The notes under the pieces: generated by a model
The model's database searches: none
Told to the model about the DNA's origin: nothing
What the model saw: the letters and a program-made list of their open reading frames with translations, nothing else
Assembly (NCBI RefSeq): GCF_037975245.1
Contig: NC_092567.1
Coordinates: 15,803,876 to 15,867,875 of the forward strand
DNA from: Apostichopus japonicus
Taxonomy: Eukaryota > Echinodermata > Holothuroidea > Aspidochirotida > Stichopodidae
Direction of reading: 5' to 3'
DNA length: 64,000 nt
Translations under genes and position numbers: made by a program
Shown: positions 38,370 to 50,300 of the stretch, piece after piece
How the letters are laid out: each line of letters starts with the position of its first letter
Position numbering within the stretch: the stretch's first letter is position 1

Positions 38370-41300
38370 TTAAATATATATGTATATGCATATACTTATA
38401 TATATGTGTGTATATATGCATGTGTGTATTTCTATTCAATTGTGTATGTATGCATAGGTGTATATATGTATTGTGGGTGGTGGGGGTGGGGTGGGTGGGT
38501 TATACGTATTGGGTTGGTATGTGGGTGGATATAAGTGATACTGTTTTGTTGTATTGTTCTCTCTATTTACTTATGGGAGCGCTCTACTAGACAAGCCATC
38601 TGGGTTTTTTGGAGTGCTTCCTTTCACAATTTTCCCTGTTGCTGATATGTTTTGTCACTTAGTTAACTTCTCTGTTAACTTATATTGTGAAGAAACAAAT
38701 AAATGAAATGAAATGAATACTGGCTATTTCAAAGGCCAAAGCTGTATTTATCAGAGATCATACCTCAGGGGTGGAGCCTTGCAGGGCTGACATCTGTGGG
38801 GAGGCTGTGAAATGAATACTGGATATTACATAGGCCAGAGGTGTATTTATATAGATCATACCTCAGGGGTGGAGCCTTGCAGGGCTGACATCTGTGGGGA
38901 GGTACTGGCTATTACAAAGGTCAGAGGTGTATTTATAAGAGGAGAGATCATACCTCAGGGGTGGAGCCTTGCAGGGCTGACATCTGTGGGGAGGTTACTG
39001 GCTATTACATAGGCCTGAGGTGTCTTTATAGATGAGATCATACCTCAGGAGTGGAGCCTTGCAGGGCTGACATCTGTGGGGAGGTTACTGGCTATTACAT
39101 AGGCCTGAGGTGTCTTTATAGATGAGATCATACCTCAGGAGTGGAGCCTTGCAGGGCTGACATCTGTGGGGAGGTTACTGGCTATTACATAGGCCTGAGG
39201 TGTCTTTATAGATGAGATCATACCTCAGGGGTGGAGCCTTGCAGGGCTGACATCTGTGGGGAGGTCCTGGCAGAGCTCTGGAAAGGTGGTGCAGCAGCGT
39301 TCATCGTCGACTTGGGCAGTGTCGGCTCCTCTAACCCATCCTTTGATAACGACTGGGGGCTCTGTGCTTCATTTGGAAACGGAATGGACTGGGGTGGGGT
39401 TGCACTACCCCCTGAGACATCTGTATTCATCTGACCTGTGCCTGGTGGTGACAGAGAAGGAGAGTGTCATGCATTGCAACAAATGTACGCACTTAAAACC
39501 TTTATTGAGGATTTTCTTTAATTTTTCTTCTCTCTTTTTTTTCAGGTTTTAAAATACTGCCTTGTGAATGACTTCTACCCTTTTTAATGACTTATCATTT
39601 ATTCATGTTGATAATTCATTCATGTAATGTACACCACTCAGATGCTGTTGAAAAGACAGAGAATTACAGGGATGGCGACTTAACCAGGGAGCACACCCCC
39701 AGTTTCATTCGATAAAAATCCAGAAAGCAGCAGGGAAGGGATTTCATGAGAAATTCAGCTTTCAATATATCATTACATAAGTCTTAAGTGAACAATGGCC
39801 AACTGCCTGGGACAATTTTAGACAATGGCACATAACATAAGGATCGGGAAATAAATCCAAGAACTCTGTAAACGTGGAAGACAGAAGGAGCGTCCAGCAT
39901 CTTAAAAAAGTACTGCAAAACGACTACTACCCACCCTGCATAGGCTGACCGAAACCATCTTTAGATGACATTTCTGTAGAACCAAATTGAGAAGTTTGGA
40001 GTGATCCTTGTTGATAGACATCTGGACTGGAGGATTGTCTCTCCTGAAAATAAACCCAGAAAGAAACTCACTCCAATTAAAGTCAAACAAAACCAACGGT
40101 CTATCTTCCCCCCATCCCCCTTCCAACTATATAGTACGATCAGCTGTCAACTTCAAAAGTTAACAACTTTATTAATTAGTGCAGGAACACCTCTGCAAGG
40201 ATTATTACACAACGACATTTAATATTGTTATGTTTAAATATTGCACCTGGCCATGTCAGAGTGCAATGATGTCATCAGAGCCAATTCATCTCTCCAATAT
40301 AAGCTATACATTGTCTGTTATGTCAAGAATATCTCTTTAAGTGATTCTGACAGGACGTGAGATACCATTTTCAAAACGCAAGCAGCCGCACGAAGTTAAC
40401 GTAATGCATGGCCAATGTGCTGCACTTGAGGAGACTCATTTACCTGTTGGAGTGGAGTGTTAACTCAGTTGTTAACGCCGGTGCCTTTCAATCATTAGGT
40501 CCCCGGTTCAAGTCACTCCAAGATTAATGTATGTCGTCCAGTTACAGAGTTGTTGACAATTGACAATTGAAAATCATGGACGTTAAATATGAATGTAAGA
40601 GACCGACTTCGGTCAGCTTGCGGCTTTGAAAAGCCAATGAGGCTTCTTCGCGAGTTCCTGCTTGCAGGAGGATCTTAAATACATACATATATACAAATAC
40701 ATACATACAAATACAAACATACCTCTGGCTTTGTGAGCTGTGGATCGATCGGGCTGTTCCTGTAAGTCCTCAACTCTGTCAGACCTTGGTTCCCAGGAGA
40801 GTTGTAACCGACGTTCTGCGCCCCGTCGGTCTGACCGCCGGACGCCGAATTCTGCCGGCCTCCGCTTAAACCTTGGTGGGAATTGCTGTAATCCTGTTGT
40901 TGGGAGTTACTGTAGTCTTGCTGCTGCTGAGATGCGCCGTAGTCCTGCTGTTGTTGCGTATTGCCGTAATCACCCTGGTTGGGTACGCTGCCGAGGCCGG
41001 GACCAGAATTCAACCCCGCTGCCTGGGACGCGTAGCTAGCTTGATCTATATAGCCCTGCTGGGTCACTATGCCCTGAGGGCCGCCCATACTCTGTTGGGT
41101 CTGTAAGTTCTGTTGTGACGAGAAATCATGCTGAGTCGCTGTCATACTGGCCTGGCCTGTATTTCCCATTAAATTCTGTTGAGATTCATAAATGTTCTGA
41201 GTGTAAACCGAATCGGGTGGCGGCGGATAGACGCTATCCGACTGAGATACCTGTCTGAGTGAATCCACGGACTGGTCTATTTGAGAAGAAGGAGTTCCTT

Positions 41301-44300
41301 GTCTATCCATGGAGGAGGAATCTATAGAAATGCAGAAAAAAAAAGGTGACGGATGTCGATGAAACTTGAACGTCGTTTGAGGAGAACTCTTACCAGAACA
41401 ATGTGGACAGTTAAATGCATGTAACTGTGATCCCTGCCAGTGTTACCTTATCCCTACATTTTGTATCAAACACCAAGGAGGGCCACATGGTACACACATG
41501 GTAACCTTGTAACTGCAAGAATGGTCTTCATGAATGGGTATCCTTAGTGGATATGTCCATAGCTGCACCAAAATGGGTGATGCAACAAGCTGATCCATTG
41601 TCTTCTTTTAAAGCAGCATTTTGCGTTGGGTCGCTTTTTTCCACCTTTTTAACATGTGCATCGATTTTTTTACATGTATCAATCATAAAACAGCAAACTA
41701 AGATACCATCCAAGTTTCACCCTGCCAAGAGTGTAAATTAGCGAGTAATTAACGATTCATATATCGATAACGAGTAAAAGTGTCCTCGACAAAGTTTTCA
41801 TATCTCCAAATCCACTAGTTTGAATTCCACCAATCAGTGAATAGTATGTTTATTCATGAGCATTTTGCCTTTGGTCGCTGTTGTCTACTTTCTTGACATG
41901 TCCATCAAGTTTTTTACATACATCAAATCACAAAACAGCAAATTAAGATATTAGCCAAGTTTTTCCCTGCCAAAAACGTTAATTGGCGAGTATTTCACAT
42001 ACAAAATTAATTCGCATTCAGTTCCCCAAACCCACTAGTTTGAATTCAACCAATCAGAGATGCAGGTTTAGTTATGAGCCGTTGCTAAAAATAGATTCAA
42101 GACTTTGCGTTAACAACTCCCTGGTACAACTGCCATATAGACTGTACACAAATCAAGCGTGGTGTTATAGTACGTATCTGTCAATGACGTTTGTAGTGTT
42201 TAAATATTCATATTATGGGCGAGGTTTATTGGGTTCCCAACGGAAAATATCTTGGAGAACAACAAAGTTGAAAGTTGCAATTTTTTCGACTTTTATGCCA
42301 CCATTTGAAGTAAAATATAGAGCTAGTGAAGCTACTTATGTATGTCGTTATGGCATAGTGGAGTCAGTGAGGTTGAGAAATATCATAGTCGAGGACGCAA
42401 AACGCTGCTTTAAAGAATTCATACAGCTAGGATGGCAGAGATATAAACAGACATCTAGACAATTACATATAAACAGTGTCAAAATACAAAGTACAATAGA
42501 CATAGGCAAAACAGACAAAGTGTGTACTTTAAGTCCGAGTGAATCCATGACAGTAATGCATATCCCATACATCTTGAACAAACATTTTAGGGGAATCTCG
42601 CCATGCGGGTTATCTTTTTTTCCATCTTTCATAGCAAGATTCTTACCTGATGTGCTTTGGAAGGCAGCAGTAGACATGTAGCTCTGCGATGGCATCAGAG
42701 AGACTGCTACCACAGCAGGATCTATGTGAGAGGCTGGCAAAGAGAACAAAGCAAAACATGATCATTTCTTAACAATGTGTCTTAGCTAGAGCCTAAACCT
42801 AACGTTTAAGATCCTAACTACGAGGGCAGAGGAAACGACCGGTTGAATAGACAGATGGGGCAGGAAAGATAACTGAAATATTGAAATAAAATTAACACAA
42901 AAACTGCAAAGAATAAGGTGATTTAAGGGGAGGTCAGACTCTTCACTCCATTTAATACGATATTTCTCCTCTAAAGCACGACCTGTTCTACTGGAAGGTC
43001 AGCACCGCTCTGCTACTTACGGTCTAATTCCAACATGGACTCTTGCAGGAAGGTGACACCGCCTTCTACAGGAGCTAGGACATCGTTGACATCGTGGGGG
43101 TGGTTTGATTTGGGAGGAGGCATCTCAATTGGTTCAGGAGGGTTTGGTATATCAGTCACTTGTTGCTGAGAAACCTCGCCCTGCCCTGACTGGTTGAATC
43201 CGGTCACCTGCAGAAGATGAAAAAGTGACAAACTGTTGTTTCATGTTGATTCTCCAATAGGAGAGATTTTATTATGGTCGACCCATGGTGGGACAATCCC
43301 TTCAAGACATCCCCAAATTGTATAAGAAGCTTGTTTAATTCACCATTGGTTACAACTGATCGAGCAGCTTTCACAGAGATGACCTCGAGGGTACAGTACT
43401 TATCCTTGTCCAACCAATAAAAAAAATTTAAATCAGATTCATAAAACTCTCAGTTTCAAGGGGTACTCCTTGAAAACTTGACTTAACTTACAGACTAGTG
43501 CAGTTTTGTTATGTTTGCAAGTAACATCAACAACAAAAACAACAAAACAACAGATATATTTTCAACATTTGCTTGACATTTTCAGAAGCAACAAACCTCA
43601 GGAGAGTCGATAGGATGGCTAGGATTGACTGAAGAGGCAGAATAGTCTTCATCTTCCTCTGTGGTTTCTACGGAGATGAAGAACAAGGAGGAAGAAGGGA
43701 GCTTGCAAAAATGTCATCTTTAAAAAAAAAAACAGCTGCTTGTACTGACAATGCAACGTCCGACATCCTCATAATTCATGCAAATAAGGTTATGTACTGT
43801 AAAGTGATACCAATACAATGGAATCCAAAAACAAAAGTTTGGCAACGTAAGCCAACGAGCAGGGCAACAGAAAATGTCAGCACTTCCGGAAAAAGGATGG
43901 TCATTGCAAAACTGCTTTTTATTTTCTTTTTATGTATGAAACATGGTTTCCACATTTTGTAACAAATACAATTCAGACTTTTTCAAGATCAAACACACTT
44001 TCTGGGGTTTCTTATATAGCCTACACACTAATCAGAACTTAAATGTTAGGCTACATAAGGTAGGCCTTACAACTTCCTACATTAATGCTAACTCCCATCT
44101 GACATTAGCGAGGAGCCAGAAGCTCAAACAGCCACTAATTCCACACCGGGACTTTTCTTCTCATCAGAGTTTGATTGATGCTGTTAAGTTTAATATCTCA
44201 CAGTGCACCAGAATGTCAAGGCTCCACTATAACATCCAACATATGACTTATATTTTAAGCTAGTCTTCACTATAACATCCAACATATGATTTAAATGTTA

Positions 44301-47300
44301 GGCTAGTCTTCACTATAACATCCAACATATGATTTAAATGTTAGGCTAGTCTTCACAATAACATCCAACATATGACTTAAGTGTTAGGCTAGTCTTCACT
44401 ATAACATCCAACATATGATCCTGAATGTTAGGCTAGTCTTCTCTATAACATTCAACATATGATCCTGAAGTTAGGCTAGTTTTCACTATACAGTAACATG
44501 GAACATATGATCCTGAACGTTAGGCTAGTCTTCACTATACAGTAACATCCAACATATGATCCTGAAGTTAGGCTTGTCTCAAGTTCACTATAACATCCAA
44601 CACATGATCCTGAACGTTAGGCTAGTCTTTATGCCTTCACTAAATTTCATGAAGTCTAGGAAAGAAAAAAGCAAATCACAAGAGAGTATCCATCCAAAAT
44701 TGACCCCACCGTACAAGAATGTCCTCTTTTGTCCAAGAAAAAAAAACTTTGATATGTAAGCTTTCAAGATGATAAGAACTATCAGATGACTTTCTCCAGA
44801 ACAAAACTTCAAAATTCAAGAACTCTCACAACCCAGAAAAGAGTTTTTTTTTTCAGTTCCGCTACATTTTCCAGACCGTGTGGGAACCATGCATGTGGAT
44901 CAAATGTGTATTTACACCAACAGATCAAAGAACATGACCACAACCATATAGTATGATGTTACCCTACCTGTTATTCCTAGTTCTGTATAAGTAGAGTGAC
45001 AGCACTAAGATTGTGAAGAGGACAAATACTGTATGCCAAGTAAATATACACTGTGCTGTTATCCATTGTCAAACTATATTACCTGCTTCCACTTGCACTT
45101 CCTGGACTTCTGATGGTGCTGTAGGGGGATCTGTTTCCTCAGACGGAGGGTCAGGAATGTTATCCAGGTAACCGCTTTTGTGTATTCTATTTACAAGTTC
45201 TTTCAAGTATTTATCTGATCGACGGAGTTAAGGGTCGAGATTTCTATAAGCTTGTTGGCGGAGACTGAATGTGTAATTTTACTATATATATATTTACTAT
45301 ATATCTTACAGTTGGCCATATCAAAGATTGACGCATGCGCCTGTAATACTCACTAGTGAGACCACACCAGTTACCACAAATGATGGATACCTCAGTTAAA
45401 ATTTCTGCAGCCTCACTACCTCACCCTAAGTATACAAACCTCAGTAAAGCAACCCAACCTCACTCCCTAACCAGTCTGTATAGCATCTCTGTAAATAAAC
45501 CCAATTACTCTTCTTCAACCCAAACTTAACTACCATCCCACAGACTTAAAGGCATTGAAGACTCGCCCCAAACCCTGTGCCGCCATCTGAAAAAGTTAAC
45601 CTTCTGTTGCTTGCGGGTGACGTTTTGTTCGTGTCGCTACAAAATGCAGACAGTAATGAAACGTGATACCTGGTTATCTTTAGCTGGACCTGAGATGTCC
45701 ATCGCTGTATCGTTTGCACTGTGCTGTGTGTATTGACAGCAGCTGTATGTACTGACTGTACACTAGTGTCTAATACCGATGGTAGCAAGCTGTGTGTGAA
45801 TTTTCTGGGATCGATGGTGGTGTCTAACACTTCTGTTACACCTCATTGGAAACTAGGTCAGATTACCAGCTTTAGACGTTTCTTTTGCGCGAGTCTTCAC
45901 ACCCTTTAAGCACCTCATGTAGCAAATTATCATGTCCATCTTCAACTGTACATACAGCACCATTACATAAAAGTACCTCAGCCTCCCTCTTACTCAGTGG
46001 CTTATAAACCTCCATAGATACACCAACTTCACTGCCTATGCCAGGACTATGCTAACCTCAAAAGTGACCTTAACTCCTGAATATTTTAGGGCAACCTCGC
46101 TTATTCAACACCCCGGTACATTAACCCCAGCTTCACTACCAGGCATGGTGAGTGTCCCTCCCTCACCGCTACAACGGCTAATTTTCTTCGCCTTAAGTTT
46201 CTCAAACGTTACATTTTTTAGAGGATACAGGTTGTTCCGCAGATTTCCGTTTCATCGCCCTTAAGGAATTTGTCCAGATGAACAGCTGCCTCTGCCATCT
46301 TACAATCGAAGCTAAAAGTTGAAAAAGAATGAAAAGGAAATCTTGGTATCAGAATGGAACTTGCTAACAGAATAAATCTTGTTTTACACAGAAAGTTAAA
46401 GATTAAAAGGCATAATCACAGGTATGCCTGCTGTAAAAAATAACTCACAGAACTTTGCAAAAATTGCGGTATATGCTCCAGTTTGCATATGCTACAGTGT
46501 GTTAGGATAATAGTGTTTGTCCCCGAGGTAGAAAAGAAATCACGGATATTCCGCGAATTCGCGGAAAAGTGCTGATACCTGTTATAGGAACAAACAGCCC
46601 AATGAGGGATTTTTGCAAAATTCTAATAAATTAAAAAAAGTTTCTGATATCAAAACTTTGGTAATGGCTTTTTCGGCAAGATATTTACTTCCCTCTGATT
46701 ACTAGCCTTATGGTTTAAACAGATCAATTGCAGGAGTGATACCTGTCCAACAAAACCACCAAATTGATCAAGTAAATCAGACATGGTTATAACATGTTCT
46801 TCTGCACTTATGGAAGTCCCTTATACAGGGATGAGCCTGGGGTAAAAAAAAAAATCACAGAACTTTGCAAAAATTGCGGTATAGGCTCCAGTTTGGGTAT
46901 GCTACAGTGTGTTAGGATAATAGTTTTTGTCCCCGAGGTAGAAAAGCAATCACGGATATTCAACTAATTACAACATTCTCCTGGTCTCACCTCTTCTTTG
47001 TTTCTGTCGTTTCAGCCCCTTCATCCTTCTCTTCGTCGTCTCGTGATGGACTCACCAGGGGATAGAACTCGTCGAGGTAGGTAAGGTCAGTCTCTTCAAG
47101 TGACTTTGAGTGAAAATAAAATAAACTTGGGGTGACGGTCATACTCTATCATAGTAACATGCTACTTTGCCCCAATTTCCCACAGCTTGTAAAAAGATCT
47201 TTTGAAAATTCATTTAAGGATTACCGATTCTAACTTATACTCAAAAGCAAACTTCTCGCTGAAGGGAAAAGATGATTGAAGGAGAAATTAACCCCATTTA

Positions 47301-50300
47301 AAGCAAGTGAGAATGTTTACGGGCTGAAGGGACGGGTCCAATGTCCATCATTCCAAGTAATGGTATGCTCAGATGAAACCAAACTAAAATACGATAAACG
47401 ACAAAGGAACAACTTCAGGAGGGTTTGTGCAGGACAAGACGATTACTACTTGTTACTACTGTTGACACTGTGAAACATTTAGCAAGGCTTGATAGGCTTG
47501 TGAAAGCATTACAACAACAATAAACAGAAGTAGGGAGATCCGTCTGGTCCCAGTTATTGTTCTTTACCTCAGCTCCGTTACTACCAGACAAGATATCATT
47601 CCTAATGTGGTCCTGACCCATCTGATGGGCTTAAAAGGCTTGTGAAAGCATTACAACAACAACAAACAGAAGTAGGGAGATCAGTGTGGTCCCAATTTTT
47701 GTTCTTTACCTCAGCTCCGTTACTACCAGACAAAAAGTCATTCCTAATGTGGTCCTGACCCATCTGATGGGCTTAAAAGGCTTGTGAAAGCATTACTACA
47801 ACAACAACAACAACAAACAGAAGTAGGGAGATCAGTGTGGTCCCAATTATTGTTCTTTACCTCAGCTTCATTACTACCAGTCAAGAAGTAATTCCTAATG
47901 TGGTCCTGACTCATCTGGTGGGCTTAAAAGGCTTGTGAAAGCATTACTACAACAACAACAACAACAAACAGAAGTAGGGAGATCAGTGTGGTCCCAATTT
48001 TTGTTCTTTACCTCAGCTCCATTACTACCAGACAAGAAATCATTCCTAATGTGGTCCTGAGCCATCTGATGGGCTTAAAATGCTTGTGAAAGCATTACTG
48101 TACAACAACAGCAATAAACAGAAGTAGGGAGATCGGTATGGTAACAATTTTTGTTCTTTACCTCAGCTCCATTACTACCAGACAAGAAATCATTCCTAAT
48201 GTGGTCCTGACCCATCTGATGGGCTTAAAAGGCTTGTGAAAGCATTACAACAACAACAACAATAAACAGAAGTAGGGAGATCAGTATGGTCCCAATTTTT
48301 GTTCTTTACCTCAGCTCCATTACTACCGGACAAGAAGTCATTCCTAATGTGGTCCTGACCCATCTGATGGGCTTAAAAGGCTTGTGAAAGCATTACAACA
48401 ACAACAACAATAAACAGAAGTAGGGAGATCAGTGTGGTCCCAGTTATTGTTCTTTACCTCTGCTCCATTACTACCAGTCAAGAAATCATTCCTAATGTGG
48501 TCCTGACCCATCTGATGGGCTTAAAAGGCTTGTGAAAGCATTACAACAACAACAAACAGAAGTAGGGAGATCAGTGTGGTCCCAATTTTTGTTCTTTACC
48601 TCAGCTCCGTTACTACCAGACAAAAAGTCATTCCTAATGTGGTCCTGACCCATCTGATGGGCTTAAAAGGCTTGTGAAAGCATTACTACAACAACAACAA
48701 CAACAAACAGAAGTAGGGAGATCAGTGTGGTCCCAATTATTGTTCTTTACCTCAGCTTCATTACTACCAGTCAAGAAGTAATTCCTAATGTGGTCCTGAC
48801 TCATCTGGTGGGCTTAAAAGGCTTGTGAAAGCATTACTACAACAACAACAACAACAAACAGAAGTAGGGAGATCAGTGTGGTCCCAATTTTTGTTCTTTA
48901 CCTCAGCTCCATTACTACCAGACAAGAAATCATTCCTAATGTGGTCCTGAGCCATCTGATGGGCTTAAAAGGCTTGTGAAAGCATTACTGTACAACAACA
49001 GCAATAAACAGAAGTAGGGAGATCGGTATGGTAACAATTTTTGTTCTTTACCTCAGCTCCATTACTACCAGACAAGAAATCATTCCTAATGTGGTCCTGA
49101 CCCATCTGATGGGCTTAAAAGGCTTGTGAAAGCATTACAACAACAACAACAATAAACAGAAGTATGGAGATCAGTATGGTCCCAATTTTTGTTCTTTACC
49201 TCAGCTCCATTACTACCGGACAAGAAGTCATTCCTAATGTGGTCCTGACCCATCTGATGGGCTTAAAAGGCTTGTGAAAGCATTACAACAACAACAACAA
49301 TAAACAGAAGTAGGGAGATCAGTGTGGTCCCAGTTATTGTTCTTTACCTCTGCTCCATTACTACCAGTCAAGAAATCATTCCTAATGTGGTCCTGACCCA
49401 TCTGATTCAGCACATTCTGCAAGAGTAAGATGGTCTGTATCCTCTTCAAATCCTGCTCCTGTCGATGAATATTCTCTTTCTTCTCAAGTTTTTTCTTCGA
49501 CTTACTCGTCTGAAATGGAAAGCAAATCCATTATAATCTTAATTACCCTCAAGTCTGTCTACTTTGATTAAATTAGGAATTATGTATCAAACTGTAGGTC
49601 ATTTGATTTCATAATGAATGAGTACAATTAGGGTGAATTTTTAATAGCCGTCAGAGTGGACCAAATTTCTAATTGGACTAACAAAATCATCTTTGCAGGT
49701 CGTGTAATGGGGGAATAGTTGTTTTCATCAAAAACAGATTGCATTGTAACTAACAATCCTCAAGTATCCAAAACGATAGATTGGTGTCACCCTCCATTCC
49801 TTCAGAGATACCAAAATCAAACAAAAAGTTGATGGTAGATCTATGATCACCTTGAAGGGGAGTTTTACTGGCCCAATTCACCAAACTTACAGTATCCTTT
49901 TAACCTACAGTGTAAGTATTGGTCACTCTTTGTTATTCTGCTTTTTGTAGATAACCAAATTTGCTGTTCAGATAACCAAAAAAGTACAGTAGGACATGGT
50001 TTTTCCAAGGGCCAACCTCCAAAGAAATTGTTAAAAGTCAGCCCAGGCAATAAGCACACGTATTTGTGAAGATGGAGATGTTTCCAGCTACCCTCAGGAG
50101 CAATAATTCCCACTGGAAGAAACTATATGGTTTGCAACATAGAAACCTTACCAAGTAAAGAAGTCACCTACAAAGAATATGATGACCTAATAGAAACATA
50201 GTAAGAACAGGTTCAATAAGGGGTTAATCAACGGTCTAGCGTGCATTACTCACAGGATTAATGCACGATCGGGGGATAATGCAAGCGATGCACGAGGGCA

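Noticed and set aside
40447-40521. Functional tRNA gene
   Set aside because: The acceptor ends pair and a B-box is present, but the anticodon arm cannot be folded properly and a SINE body and tail follow.
40740-41106. Plus-strand ORFs over the caprin Q-rich exon
   Set aside because: They are antisense shadows of exon 10 (41321-40723), which is supported by phase and caprin-like composition.
41983-42681. 232-codon plus-strand ORF
   Set aside because: It spans the TTAA-flanked TIR element and runs antisense into caprin exon 9; no domain, and the corresponding inverted copy at 63453-64000 does not keep the frame.
47495-49406. CRISPR-like regular array
   Set aside because: Units are fully homologous along their length with microsatellite spacers, in a eukaryotic intron; this is a tandem repeat derived from exon 3.
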